Origin: Metallyticus violacea
Taxonomy: Eukaryota; Arthropoda; Insecta; Mantodea; Metallyticidae
Reading direction: 5' to 3'
Assembly: GCA_030762175.1 (NCBI GenBank)
Contig: JAUJEO010000019.1
Coordinates: forward strand, 5,958,001-6,022,000
Length of the DNA stretch: 64,000 nucleotides
Notes under the pieces: model-generated
Databases searched by the model: none
The model's input: the letters and a program-made list of their open reading frames with translations, nothing else
Told to the model about the DNA's origin: nothing
Part shown: in pieces, positions 22,185 through 35,095 of the stretch
Layout of the letters: the number at the start of each line of letters is the position of its first letter
Numbering within the stretch: position 1 is the first letter of the stretch
Translations under genes and position numbers: made by a program

Positions 22185-25100
22185 TTTTTTCGAAGTTAGG
22201 AAACTTCGTTAGAATCACTTTTTTTCCGTTCTTATTTAAGATTACTGGTTCTCTTTCATTATACTATTTTGATAGCCTCAGACAAGCATATTTTGCGCAA
22301 AGAATCTCGAAAAGATTAAAATTTTATTTCGAAGTTTGGAAACTTCGTTAGAATCACTTTTTTTCCGTTCTTATTTGAGATAACTGGTTCTCTTTCATTA
22401 TACTAGTTTGATAGCCTCAGACAAGCATATTATGCGCAAAGAATCTCGAAAAGAAAAAAATTTTTTTTCGAAGTTTGGAAACTTCCTTAGAATCACTTTT
22501 TTTCCATTCTTATTTGAGATAACTTGTTCTCTTTCATTATACTAGTTTGATAGCCTTAGAAAAGCATATTATGCGCAAAGAATCTCGAAAAGAAAAAAAT
22601 TTTTTTTCGAAGTTTGGAAACTTCGTTAGAATCACTTTTTTTCCGTTCTTATTTAAGATAACTTGTTCTCTTTCATTATACTAGTTTGATAGCCTTAGAC
22701 AAGCATATTATGCGCAAAGAATCTCGAAAAGAAAAAAATTTTTTTTCGAAGTTTGGAAACTACCTTAGAATCACTTTTTTTCCATTCTTATTTGAGATAA
22801 CTTGTTCTCTTTCATTATACTTGTTTGATAGCCTTAGACAAGCATATTATGCGCAAAGAATCTCGAAAAGAAAAAAAATTTTTTTCGAAGTTTGGAAACT
22901 TTGTTAGAATCACTTTTTTTCCGTTCTTATTTGAGATAACTGGTTCTCTTTCATTATAATATTTTGATAGCCTCAGACAAGCATATTATGCGCAAAGAAT
23001 CTCGAAAAGAAAAAATTTTTTTTTCGAAGTTTGGAAACTTCGTTAGAATCACTTTTTTTCCATTCTTATTTGAGATAACTTGTTCTCTTTCATTATACTT
23101 GTTTGATAGCCTTAGACAAGCATATTATGCGCAAAGAATCTCGAAAAGAAAAAAATTTTTTTTCGAAGTTTGGAAACTTCGTTAGAATCACTTTTTTTCC
23201 GTTCTTATCTGAGATAACTGGTTCTCTTTCATTATACTAGTTTGATAGCCTCAGACAAGCATATTATGCGCAAAGAATCTCGAAAAGAAAAAAAATTTTT
23301 TTCGAAGTTTGGAAACTTCGTTAGAATCACTTTTTTTCCGTTCTTATTTGAGATAACTTGTTCTCTTTCATTATACTAGTTTGATAGCCTTAGACAAGCA
23401 TATTATGCGCAAAGAATCTCGAAAAGAAAAAAATTTTTTTTCGAAGTTTGGAAACTTCGTTAGAAGCACTTTTTTTCCATTCTTATTTGAGATAACTTGT
23501 TCTCTTTCATTATACTTGTTTGATAGCCTTAGACAAGCATATTATGCGCAAAGAATCTCGAAAAGAAAAAAATTTTTTTTCGAAGTTTGGAAACTTCGTT
23601 ATAATCACTTTTTTCCGTTCTTATTTAAGATTACTGGTTCTCTTTCATTATACTAGTTTGATAGCCTCAGACAAGCATATTATGCGCAAAGAATCTCGAA
23701 AAGAAAAAAATTTTTTTTCGAAGTTTGGAAATTTCCTTAGAATCACTTTTTTTCCATTCTTATTTGAGATAACTTGTTCTCTTTCATTATACTTGTTTGA
23801 TAGCCTTAGACAAGCATATTATGCGCAAAGAATCTCGAAAAGAAAAAAATTTTTTTTCGAAGTTTGGAAACTTCGTTATAATCACTTTTTTTCCGTTCTT
23901 ATTTAAGATTACTGGTTCTCTTTCATTATACTAGTTTGATAGCCTCAGACAAGCATATTATGCGCAAAGAATCTCGAAAAGAAAAAAATTTTTTTTCGAA
24001 GTTTGGAAACTTCGTTAGAATCACTTTTTTTCCGTTCTTATTTGAGATAACTTGTTCTCTTTCATTATACTAGTTTGATAGCCTTAGACAAGCATATTAT
24101 GCGCAAATATTCTCGAAAAGAAAAAATTTTTTTTTCGAAGTTTGGAAACTTCGTTAGAATCACTTTTTTTCCGTTCTTATTTGAGATAACTGGTTCTCTT
24201 TCATTATACTAGTTTGATAGCCTCAGAAAAGCATATTATGCGCAAAGAATCTAGAAAAGAAAAAAATTTTTTTTCGAAGATTGGAAACCTCGTTAGAATC
24301 ACTTTTTTTCCGTTCTTATTTGAGATAACTGGTTCTCTTTCATTATACTAGTTTGATAGCCTCAGACAAGCATATTATGCGCAAATAATCTGGAAAAGAA
24401 AAAACTTTTTTTTCGAAGTTTGGAAACTTCCTTAGAATCACTTTTTTTCCATTCTTATTTGAGATAACTTGTTCTCTTTCATTATTCTAGTTTGATAGCC
24501 TTAGACAAGCATATTATGCGCAAAGAATCTCGAAAAGAAAAAAAATTTTTTTCGAAGTTTGGAAACTTCGTTATAATCACTTTTTTCCGTTCTTATTTAA
24601 GATTACTGGTTCTCTTTCATTATACTAGTTTGATAGCCTCAGACAAGCATATTATGCGCAAAGAATCTCGAAAAGAAAAAAATTTTTTTTCGAAGTTTGG
24701 AAACTTCGTTAGAATCACTTTTTTTCCGTTCTTATTTGAGATAACTGGTTCTCTTTCATTATACTAGTTTGATAGCCTTAGACAAGCATATTATGCGCAA
24801 AGAATCTCGAAAAGAAAAAATTTTTTTTTCGAAGTTAGGAAACTTCGTTAGAATCACTTTTTTTCCGTTCTTATTTAAGATTACTGGTTCTCTTTCATTA
24901 TACTATTTTGATAGCCTCAGACAAGCATATTTTGCGCAAAGAATCTCGAAAAGATTAAAATTTTATTTCGAAGTTTGGAAACTTCGTTAGAATCACTTTT
25001 TTTCCGTTCTTATTTGAGATAACTGGTTCTCTTTCATTATACTAGTTTGATAGCCTCAGACAAGCATATTATGCGCAAAGAATCTCGAAAAGAAAAAAAT

Positions 25101-25600
25101 TTTTTTTCGAAGTTTGGAAACTTCCTTAGAATCACTTTTTTTCCATTCTTATTTGAGATAACTTGTTCTCTTTCATTATACTAGTTTGATAGCCTTAGAA
25201 AAGCATATTATGCGCAAAGAATCTCGAAAAGAAAAAAATTTTCTTTCGAAGTTTGGAAACTTCGTTAGAATCACTTTTTTTCCGTTCTTATTTAAGATAA
25301 CTTGTTCTCTTTCATTATACTAGTTTGATAGCCTTAGACAAGCATATTATGCGCAAAGAATCTCGAAAAGAAAAAAATTTTTTTTCGAAGTTTGGAAACT
25401 ACCTTAGAATCACTTTTTTTCCATTCTTATTTGAGATAACTTGTTCTCTTTCATTATACTTGTTTGATAGCCTTAGACAAGCATATTATGCGCAAAGAAT
25501 CTCGAAAAGAAAAAAAATTTTTTTCGAAGTTTGGAAACTTTGTTAGAATCACTTTTTTTCCGTTCTTATTTGAGATAACTGGTTCTCTTTCATTATAATA
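22185..25600 (+). repeat. 19-unit repeat, distal copy (about 1.3 periods)
   Basis: The landmarks of the 19-unit block return here, 7,920-7,922 bp (three periods) after copy B. They include CTACCTTAG, GAAGCAC (23463), AAATATTCTC (24105) and the AAAAAACTTTTTTTT unit (24384). The GTTAGG plus ATTAAAA pair at 22194 is repeated at 24834, one period (2,640 bp) on. The stretch ends at TATAATAG (25597), where the 49-unit duplicate begins. Confidence 0.78.
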
Positions 25601-28600
25601 GTTTGATAGCCTCAGACAAGCATATTATGCGCAAAGAATCTCGAAAAGAAAAAAATTTTTTTTCGAAGTTTGGAAACTTCCTTAGAATCACTTTTTTTCC
25701 ATTCTTATTTGAGATAACTTGTTCTCTTTCATTATACTTGTTTGATAGCCTTAGACATCCATATTATGCGCAAAGAATCTCGAAAAGAAAAAATTTTTTT
25801 TTCGAAGTTTGGAAACTTCGTTAGAATCACTTTTTTTCCGTTCTTATTTGAGATAACTGGTTCTCTTTCATTATACTAGTTTGATAGCCTCAGACAAGCA
25901 TATTATGCGCAAAGAATCTCGAAAAGAAAAAAATTTTTTTTCGAAGTTTGGAAACTTCCTTAGAATCACTTTTTTTCCATTCTTATTTGAGATAACTTGT
26001 TCTCTTTCATTATACTTGTTTGATAGCCTTAGACAAGCATATTATGCACAAAGAATCTCGAAAAGAAAAAAATTTTTTTTCGAAGTTTGGAAACTTCGTT
26101 ATAATCACTTTTTTCCGTTCTTATTTAAGATTACTGGTTCTCTTTCATTATACTAGTTTGATAGCCTCAGACAAGCATATTATGCGCAATGAATCTCGAA
26201 AAGAAAAAAATTTTTTTTCGAAGTTTGGAAACTTCGTTAGAATCACTTTTTTTCCGTTCTTATTTGAGATAACTTGTTCTCTTTCATTATACTAGTTTGA
26301 TAGCCTTAGACAAGCATATTATGCGCAAAGAATCTCGAAAAGAAAAAATTTTTTTTTCGAAGTTAGGAAACTTCGTTAGAATCACTTTTTTTCCGTTCTT
26401 ATTTAAGATTACTGGTTCTCTTTCATTATACTAGTTTGATAGCCTCAGACAAGCATATTTTGCGCAAAGAATCTCGAAAAGATTAAAATTTTATTTCGAA
26501 GTTTGGAAACTTCGTTAGAATCACTTTTTTTCCGTTCTTATTTGAGATAACTGGTTCTCTTTCATTATACTAGTTTGATAGCCTCAGACAAGCATATTAT
26601 GCGCAAAGAATCTCGAAAAGAAAAACATTTTTTTTCGAAGTTTGGAAACTTCCTTAGAATCACTTTTTTTCCATTCTTATTTGAGATAACTTGTTCTCTT
26701 TCATTATACTAGTTTGATAGCCTTAGACAAGCATATTATGCGCAAAGAATCTCGAAAAGAAAAAAATTTTTTTTCGAAGTTTGGAAACTACGTTAGAATC
26801 ACTTTTTTTCCGTTCTTATTTAAGATTACTGGTTCTCTTTCATTATACTAGTTTGATAGCCTCAGACAAGCATATTATGCGCAAAGAATCTCGAAAAGAA
26901 AAAAATTTTTTTTCGAAGTTTGGAAACTTCGTTAGAATCACTTTTTTCCGTTCTTATTTGAGATAACTTGTTCTCTTTCATTATACTAGTTTGATAGCCT
27001 TAGACAAGCATATTATGCGCAAAGAATCTCGAAAAGAAAAAAATTTTTTTTCGAAGTTTGGAAAATTCGTTAGAATCACTTTTTTTCCGTTCTTATTTAA
27101 GATTACTGGTTCTCTTTCATTATACTAGTTTGATAGCCTCAGACAAGCATATTATGCGCAAAGAATCTCGAAAAGAAAAAAATTTTATTTCGAAGTTTGG
27201 AAACTTCGTTAGAATCACTTTTTTTCCGTTCTTATTTGAGATAACTGGTTCTCTTTCATTATACTATTTTGATAGCCTCAGAAAAGCATATTATGCGCAA
27301 AGAATCTCTAAAAGAAAAAATTTTTTTTTCGAAGTTTGGAAACTTCGTTAGAAGCACTTTTTTTCCATTCTTATTTGAGATAACTTGTTCTCTTTCATTA
27401 TACTTGTTTGATAGCCTTAGACAAGCATATTATGCGCAAAGAATCTCGAAAAGAAAAAAATTTTTTTTTCGAAGTTTGGAAACTTCGTTAGAATCACTTT
27501 TTTTCCGTTCTTATCTGAGATAACTGGTTCTCTTTCATTATACTAGTTTGATAGCCTCAGACAAGCATATTATGCGCAAAGAATCTCGAAAAGAAAAAAA
27601 AATTTTTTCGAAGTTTGGAAACTTCGTTAGAATCACTTTTTTTCCGTTCTTATTTGAGATAACTTGTTCTCTTTCATTATACTAGTTTGATAGCCTTAGA
27701 CAAGCATATTATGCGCAAAGAATCTCGAAAAGAAAAAAATTTTTTTTCGAAGTTTGGAAACTTCGTTAGAATCACTTTTTTTCCGTTCTTATTTGAGATA
27801 ACTGGTTCTCTTTCATTATACTAGTTTGATAGTCTCAGAAAAGCATATTATGAGTAAAGAATCTAGAAAAGAAAAAAATTTTTTTTCGAAGATTGGAAAC
27901 CTCGTTAGAATCACTTTTTTTCCGTTCTTATTTGAGATAACTGGTTCTCTTTCATTATACTAGTTTGATAGCCTCAGACAAGCATATTATGCGCAAAGAA
28001 TCTCGAAAAGAAAAAAATTTTTTTTCGAAGTTTGGAAGCTTCCTTAGAATCACTTTTTTTCCATTCTTATTTGAGATAACTTGTTCTCTTTCATTATACT
28101 TGTTTGATAGCCTTAGACAAGCATATTATGCGCAAAGAATCTCGAAAAGAAAAAAATTTTTTTTCGAAGTTTGGAAACTTCGTTAGAATCACTTTTTTTC
28201 CGTTCTTATTTGAGATAACTGGTTCTCTTTCATTATACTAGTTTGATAGCCTCAGACAAGCATATTATGCGCAAAGAATCTCGAAAAGAAAAAAATTTTT
28301 TTTCGAAGTTTGGAAACTTCCTTAGAATCACTTTTTTTCCATTCTTATTTGAGATAACTTGTTCTCTTTCATTATACTTGTTTGATAGCCTTAGACAAGC
28401 ATATTATGCACAAAGAATCTCGAAAAGAAAAAAATTTTTTTTCGAAGTTTGGAAACTTCGTTATAATCACTTTTTTCCGTTCTTATTTAAGATTACTGGT
28501 TCTCTTTCATTATACTAGTTTGATAGCCTCAGACAAGCATATTATGCGCAAAGAATCTCGAAAAGAAAAAAATTTTTTTTCGAAGTTTGGAAACTTCGTT

Positions 28601-28790
28601 AGAATCACTTTTTTTCCGTTCTTATTTGAAATAACTTGTTCTCTTTCATTATACTAGTTTGATAGCCTTAGACAAGCATATTATGCGCAAAGAATCTCGA
28701 AAAGAAAAAAATTTTTTTTTGAAGTTTGGAAACTTCCTTAGAATCACTTTTTTTCCATTCTTATTTGAGATAACTTGTTCTCTTTCATTA
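25600..28790 (+). repeat. 49-unit-offset duplication, copy 2
   Basis: Carries the same ordered rare variants as 18793-21985 with very few differences; one is GGAAGCTTCC at 28036, seen nowhere else that I noticed. The left junction with the 19-unit repeat is sharp: TATAATAG before, shared sequence after. Confidence 0.85.
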
Positions 28791-30256
28791 TACTTGTTTG
28801 ATAGCCTTAGACAAGCATATTATGCGCAAAGAATCTCGAAAAGAAAAAATTTTTTTTCGAAGTTTGGAAACTTCGTTAGAATCACTTTTTTTCCGTTCTT
28901 ATTTGAGATAACTGGTTCTCTTTCATTATACTAGTTTGATAGCCTCAGACAAGCATATTATGCGCAAAGAATCTCGAAAAGAAAAAAATTTTTTTTCGAA
29001 TTTGGAAATTTCCTTAGAAATACTTTTTTTCCATTCTTATTTGAGATAACTTGTTCTCTTTCATTATACTTGTTTGATAGCCTTAGACAAGCATATTATG
29101 CGCAAAGAATCTCGAAAAGAAAAAAATTTTTTTTCGAAGTTTGGAAACTTCGTTATAATCACTTTTTTTCCGTTCTTATTTAAGATTACTGGTTCTCTTT
29201 CATTATACTAGTTTGATAGCCTCAGACATGCATATTATGCGCAAAGAATCTCAAAAGAAAAAAATTTTTTTTCGAAGTTTGGAAACTTCGTTAGAATCAC
29301 TTTTTTTCCGTTCTTATTTGAGATAACTTGTTCTCTTTCATTATACTAGTTTGATAGCCTTAGACAAGCATATTATGCGCAAATATTCTCGAAAAGAAAA
29401 AAATTTTTTTTCGAAGTTTGGAAACTTCGTTAGAATCACTTTTTTTCCGTTCTTATTTGAGATAACTGGATCTCTTTCATTATACTAGTTTGATAGCCTC
29501 AGAAAAGCATATTATGCGCAAAGAATCTAGAAAAGAAAAAAATTTTTTTTCGAAGATTGGAAACCTCGTTAGAATCACTTTTTTTCCGTTCTTATTTGAG
29601 ATAACTGGTTCTCTTTCATTATACTAGTTTGATAGCCTCAGACAAGCATATTATGCGCAAATAATCTGGAAAAGAAAAAAATTTTTTTTCGAAGTTTGGA
29701 AACTTCCTTAGAATCACTTTTTTTCCATTCTTATTTGAGATAACTTGTTCTCTTTCATTATTCTAGTTTGATAGCCTTAGACAAGCATATTATGCGCAAA
29801 GAATCTCGAAAAGAAAAAAATTTTTTTTCGAAGTTTGGAAACTTCGTTATAATCACTTTTTTCCGTTCTTATTTAAGATTACTGGTTCTCTTTCATTATA
29901 CTAGTTTGATAGCCTCAGACAAGCATATTATGCGCAAAGAATCTCGAAAAGAAAAAAATTTTTTTTCGAAGTTTGGAAACTTCGTTAGAATCACTTCTTT
30001 TCCGTTCTTATTTGAGATAACTTGTTCTCTTTCATTATACTAGTTTGATAGCCTTAGACAAGCATATTATGCGCAAAGAATCTCGAAAAGAAAAAATTTT
30101 TTTTTCGAAGTTAGGAAACTTCGTTAGAATCACTTTTTTTCCGTTCTTATTTAAGATTACTGGTTCTCTTTCATTATACTAATTTGATAGCCTCAGATAA
30201 GCATATTTTGCGCAAAGAATCTCGAAAAGATTAAAATTTTATTTCAAAGTTTGGAA
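27603..30256 (+). repeat. 21-unit-offset duplication, copy 1
   Basis: Repeated at 30518-33171 with an offset of 2,914-2,916 bp. Shared rare variants, in order, are ATGAG in place of ATGCG in the AATCTAG unit, an A7T9 tract followed by GAAG without CG (28720), AGAAATAC (29016), GACATGCAT (29226), ACTGGATCTC and ATTTCAAAG (30241). This copy has a one-base deletion near 29000 and a TCAAAAG deletion near 29252. Confidence 0.83.
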
Positions 30257-30517
30257 ACTTCGTTAGAATCACTTTTTTTCCGTTCTTATTTGAGATAACT
30301 GGTTCTCTTTCATTATACTAGTTTGATAGCCTCAGACAAGCATATTATGCGCAAAGAATCTCGAAAAGAAAAAAAATTTTTTTCGAAGTTTGGAAACTTC
30401 CTTAGAATCACTTTTTTTCCATTCTTATTTGAGATAACTTGTTCTCTTTCATTATACTAGTTTGATAGCCTTAGACAAGCATATTATGCGCAAAGAATCT
30501 CGAAAAGAAAAAAATTT

Positions 30518-33171
30518 TTTTTCGAAGTTTGGAAACTTCGTTAGAATCACTTTTTTTCCGTTCTTATTTGAGATAACTTGTTCTCTTTCATTATACTAGT
30601 TTGATAGCCTTAGACAAGCATATTATGCGCAAAGAATCTCGAAAAGAAAAAAATTTTTTTTCGAAGTTTGGAAACTTCCTTAGAATCACTTTTTTTCCGT
30701 TCTTATTTGAGATAACTGGTTCTCTTTCATTATACTAGTTTGATAGTCTCAGAAAAGCATATTATGAGCAAAGAATCTAGAAAAGAAAAAATATTTTTTT
30801 TCGAAGATTGGAAACCTCGTTAGAATCACTTTTTTTCCGTTCTTATTTGAGATAACTGGTTCTCTTTCATTATACTAGTTTGATAGCCTCAGACAAGCAT
30901 ATTATGCGCAAAGAATCTCGAAAAGAAAAAAATTTTTTTTCGAAGTTTGGAAACTTCCTTAGAATCACTTTTTTTCCATTCTTATTTGAGATAACTTGTT
31001 CTCTTTCATTATACTTGTTTGATAGCCTTAGACAAGCATATTATGCGCAAAGAATCTCGAAAAGAAAAAAATTTTTTTTCGAAGTTTGGAAACTTCGTTA
31101 GAATCACTTTTTTTCCGTTCTTATTTGAGATAACTGGTTCTCTTTCATTATACTAGTTTGATAGCCTCAGACAAGCATATTATGCGCAAAGAATCTCGAA
31201 AAGAAAAAAATTTTTTTTGAAGTTTGGAAACTTCCTTAGAATCACTTTTTTTCCATTCTTATTTGAGATAACTTGTTCTCTTTCATTATACTTGTTTGAT
31301 AGCCTTAGACAAGCATATTATGCACAAAGAATCTCGAAAAGAAAAAAATTTTTTTTCGAAGTTTGGAAACTTCGTTATAATCACTTTTTTCCGTTCTTAT
31401 TTAAGATTACTGGTTCTCTTTCATTATACTAGTTTGATAGCCTCAGACAAGCATATTATGCGCAAAGAATCTCGAAAAGAAAAAAATTTTTTTTCGAAGT
31501 TTGGAAACTTCGTTAGAATCACTTTTTTTCCGTTCTTATTTGAGATAACTTGTTCTCTTTCATTATACTAGTTTGATAGCCTTAGACAAGCATATTATGC
31601 GCAAAGAATCTCGAAAAGAAAAAAATTTTTTTTTGAAGTTTGCAAACTTCCTTAGAATCACTTTTTTTCCATTCTTATTTGAGATAACTTGTTCTCTTTC
31701 ATTATACTTGTTTGATAGCCTTAGACAAGCATATTATGCGCAAAGAATCTCGAAAAGAAAAAATTTTTTTTCGAAATTTGGAAACTTCGTTAGAATCACT
31801 TTTTTTCCGTTCTTATTTGAGATAACTGGTTCTCTTTCATTATACTAGTTTGATAGCCTCAGACAAGCATATTATGCGCAAAGAATCTCGAAAAGAAAAA
31901 AATTTTTTTTCGAAGTTTGGAAATTTCCTTAGAAATACTTTTTTTCCATTCTTATTTGAGATAACTTGTTCTCTTTCATTATACTTGTTTGATAGCCTTA
32001 GACAAGCATATTATGCGCAAAGAATCTCGAAAAGAAAAAAATTTTTTTTCGAAGTTTGGAAACTTCGTTATAATCACTTTTTTTCCGTTCTTATTTAAGA
32101 TTACTGGTTCTCTTTCATTATACTAGTTTGATAGCCTCAGACATGCATATTATGCGCAAAGAATCTCGAAAAGAAAAAAATTTTTTTTCGAAGTTTGGAA
32201 ACTTCGTTAGAATCACTTTTTTTCCGTTCTTATTTGAGATAACTTGTTCTCTTTCATTATACTAGTTTGATAGCCTTAGACAAGCATATTATGCTCAAAT
32301 ATTCTCGAAAAGAAAAAAATTTTTTTTCGAAGTTTGGAAACTTCGTTAGAATCACTTTTTTTCCGTTCTTATTTGAGATAACTGGATCTCTTTCATTATA
32401 CTAGTTTGATAGCCTCAGAAAAGCATATTATGCGCAAAGAATCTAGAAAAGAAAAAAATTTTTTTTCGAAGATTGGAAACCTCGTTAGAATCACTTTTTT
32501 TCCGTTCTTATTTGAGATAACTGGTTCTCTTTCATTATACTAGTTTGATAGCCTCAGACAAGCATATTATGCGCAAAGAATCTCGAAAAGAAAAAAATTT
32601 TTTTTCGAAGTTTGGAAACTTCCTTAGAATCACTTTTTTTCCATTCTTATTTGAGATAACTTGTTCTCTTTCATTATTCTAGTTTGATAGCCTTAGACAA
32701 GCATATTATGCGCAAAGAATCTCGAAAAGAAAAAAATTTTTTTTCGAAGTTTGGAAACTTCGTTATAATCACTTTTTTCCGTTCTTATTTAAGATTACTG
32801 GTTCTCTTTCATTATACTAGTTTGATAGCCTCAGACAAGCATATTATGCGCAAAGAATCTCGAAAAGAAAAAAATTTTTTTTCGAAGTTTGGAAACTCGT
32901 TAGAATCACTTTTTTTCCGTTCTTATTTGAGATAACTTGTTCTCTTTCATTATACTAGTTTGATAGCCTTAGACAAGCATATTATGCGCAAAGAATCTCG
33001 AAAAGAAAAATTTTTTTTTTCGAAGTTAGGAAACTTCGTTAGAATCACTTTTTTTCCGTTCTTATTTAAGATTACTGGTTCTCTTTCATTATACTAGTTT
33101 GATAGCCTCAGACAAGCATATTTTGCGCAAAGAATCTCGAAAAGATTAAAATTTTATTTCAAAGTTTGGAA
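30518..33171 (+). repeat. 21-unit-offset duplication, copy 2
   Basis: Same ordered variants as copy 1. Private changes are GAGCAAAG, an interrupted A6TAT8 tract (30790), ATGCTCAAATATTC (32292), a two-base deletion giving GGAAACTCG (32891), and loss of the AAATAATCTGG form in the third signature unit. The right edge is at 33171, where CTTCC replaces CTTCG and one unit is skipped relative to copy 1. Confidence 0.83.
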
Positions 33172-35095
33172 ACTTCCTTAGAATCACTTTTTTTCCATTC
33201 TTATTTGAGATAACTTGTTCTCTTTCATTATACTAGTTTGATAGCCTTAGACAAGCATATTATGCGCAAAGAATCTCGAAAAGAAAAAAATTTTTTTTCG
33301 AAGTTTGGAAACTTCGTTAGAATCACTTTTTTTCCGTTCTTATTTAAGATAACTTGTTCTCTTTCATTATACTAGTTTGATAGCCTTAGACAAGCATATT
33401 ATGCGCAAGAATCTCGAAAAGAAAAAAATTTTTTTTCGAAGTTTGGAAACTTCCTTAGAATCACTTTTTTTCCATTCTTATTTGAGATAACTTGTTCTCT
33501 TTCATTATACTTGTTTGATAGCCTTAGACAAGCATATTATGCGCAAAGAATCTCGAAAAGAAAAAAATTTTTTTTCGAAGTTTGGAAACTTCGTTAGAAT
33601 CACTTTTTTTCCGTTCTTATTTGAGATAACTGGTTCTCTTTCATTATACTAGTTTGATAGCCTCAGACAAGCATATTATGCGCAAAGAATCTCGAAAAGA
33701 AAAAATTTTTTTTTCGAAGTTTGGAAACTTCGTTAGAATCACTTTTTTTCCGTTCTTATCTGAGATAACTGGTTCTCTTTCATTATACTAGTTTGATAGC
33801 CTCAGACAAGCATATTATGCGCAAAGAATCTCGAAAAGATTAAAATTTTTTTCGAAGTTTGGAAACTTCGTTAGAATCACTATTTTTCCGTTCTTATTTG
33901 AGATAACTTGTTCTCTTTCATTATACTAGTTTGATAGCCTTAGACAAGCATATTATGCGCAAAGAATCTCGAAAAGAAAAAAATTTTTTTTCGAAGTTTG
34001 GAAACTTCGTTAGAATCACTTTTTTTCCGTTCTTATTTGAGATAACTGGTTCTCTTTCATTATACTAGTTTGATAGTCTCAGAAAAGCATATTATGCGCA
34101 AAGAATCTAGAAAAGAAAAAAAATTTTTTTCGAAGATTGGAAACCTCGTTAGAATCACTTTTTTTCCGTTCTTATTTGAGATAACTGGTTCTCTTTCATT
34201 ATACTAGTTTGATAGCCTCAGACAAGCATATTATGCGCAAAGAATCTCGAAAAGAAAAAAATTTTTTTTCGAAGTTTGGAAACTTCCTTAGAATCACTTT
34301 TTTTCCATTCTTATTTGAGATAACTTGTTCTCTTTCATTATACTTGTTTGATAGCCTTAGACATCCATATTATGCGCAAAGAATCTCGAAAAGAAAAAAA
34401 ATTTTTTTCGAAGTTTGGAAACTTCGTTAGATTCACTTTTTTTCCGTTCTTATTTGAGATAACTGGTTCTCTTTCATTATACTAGTTTGATAGCCTCAGA
34501 CAAGCATATTATGCGCAAAGAATCTCGAAAAGAAAAAAAATTTTTTTCGAAGTTTGGAAACTTCCTTAGAATCACTTTTTTTCCATTCTTATTTGAGATA
34601 ACTTGTTCTCTTTCATTATACTTGTTTGATAGCCTCAGACAAGCATATTTTGCGCAAAGAATCTCGAAAAGATTAAAATTTTATTTCGAAGTTTGGAAAC
34701 TTCGTTAGAATCACTTTTTTTCCGTTCTTATTTGAGATAACTGGTTCTCTTTCATTATACTAGTTTGATAGCCTCAGACAAGCATATTATGCGCAAAGAA
34801 TCTCGAAAAGAAAAAAATTTTTTTTCGAAGTTTGGAAACTTCCTTAGAATCACTTTTTTTCCATTCTTATTTGAGATAACTTGTTCTCTTTCATTATACT
34901 AGTTTGATAGCCTTAGACAAGCATATTATGCGCAAAGAATCTCGAAAAGAAAAAAATTTTTTTTCGAAGTTTGGAAACTTCGTTAGAATCACTTTTTTCC
35001 GTTCTTATTTAAGATTACTGGTTCTCTTTCATTATACTAGTTTGATAGCCTCAGACAAGCATATTATGCGCAGAGAATCTCGAAAAGAAAAAAAT

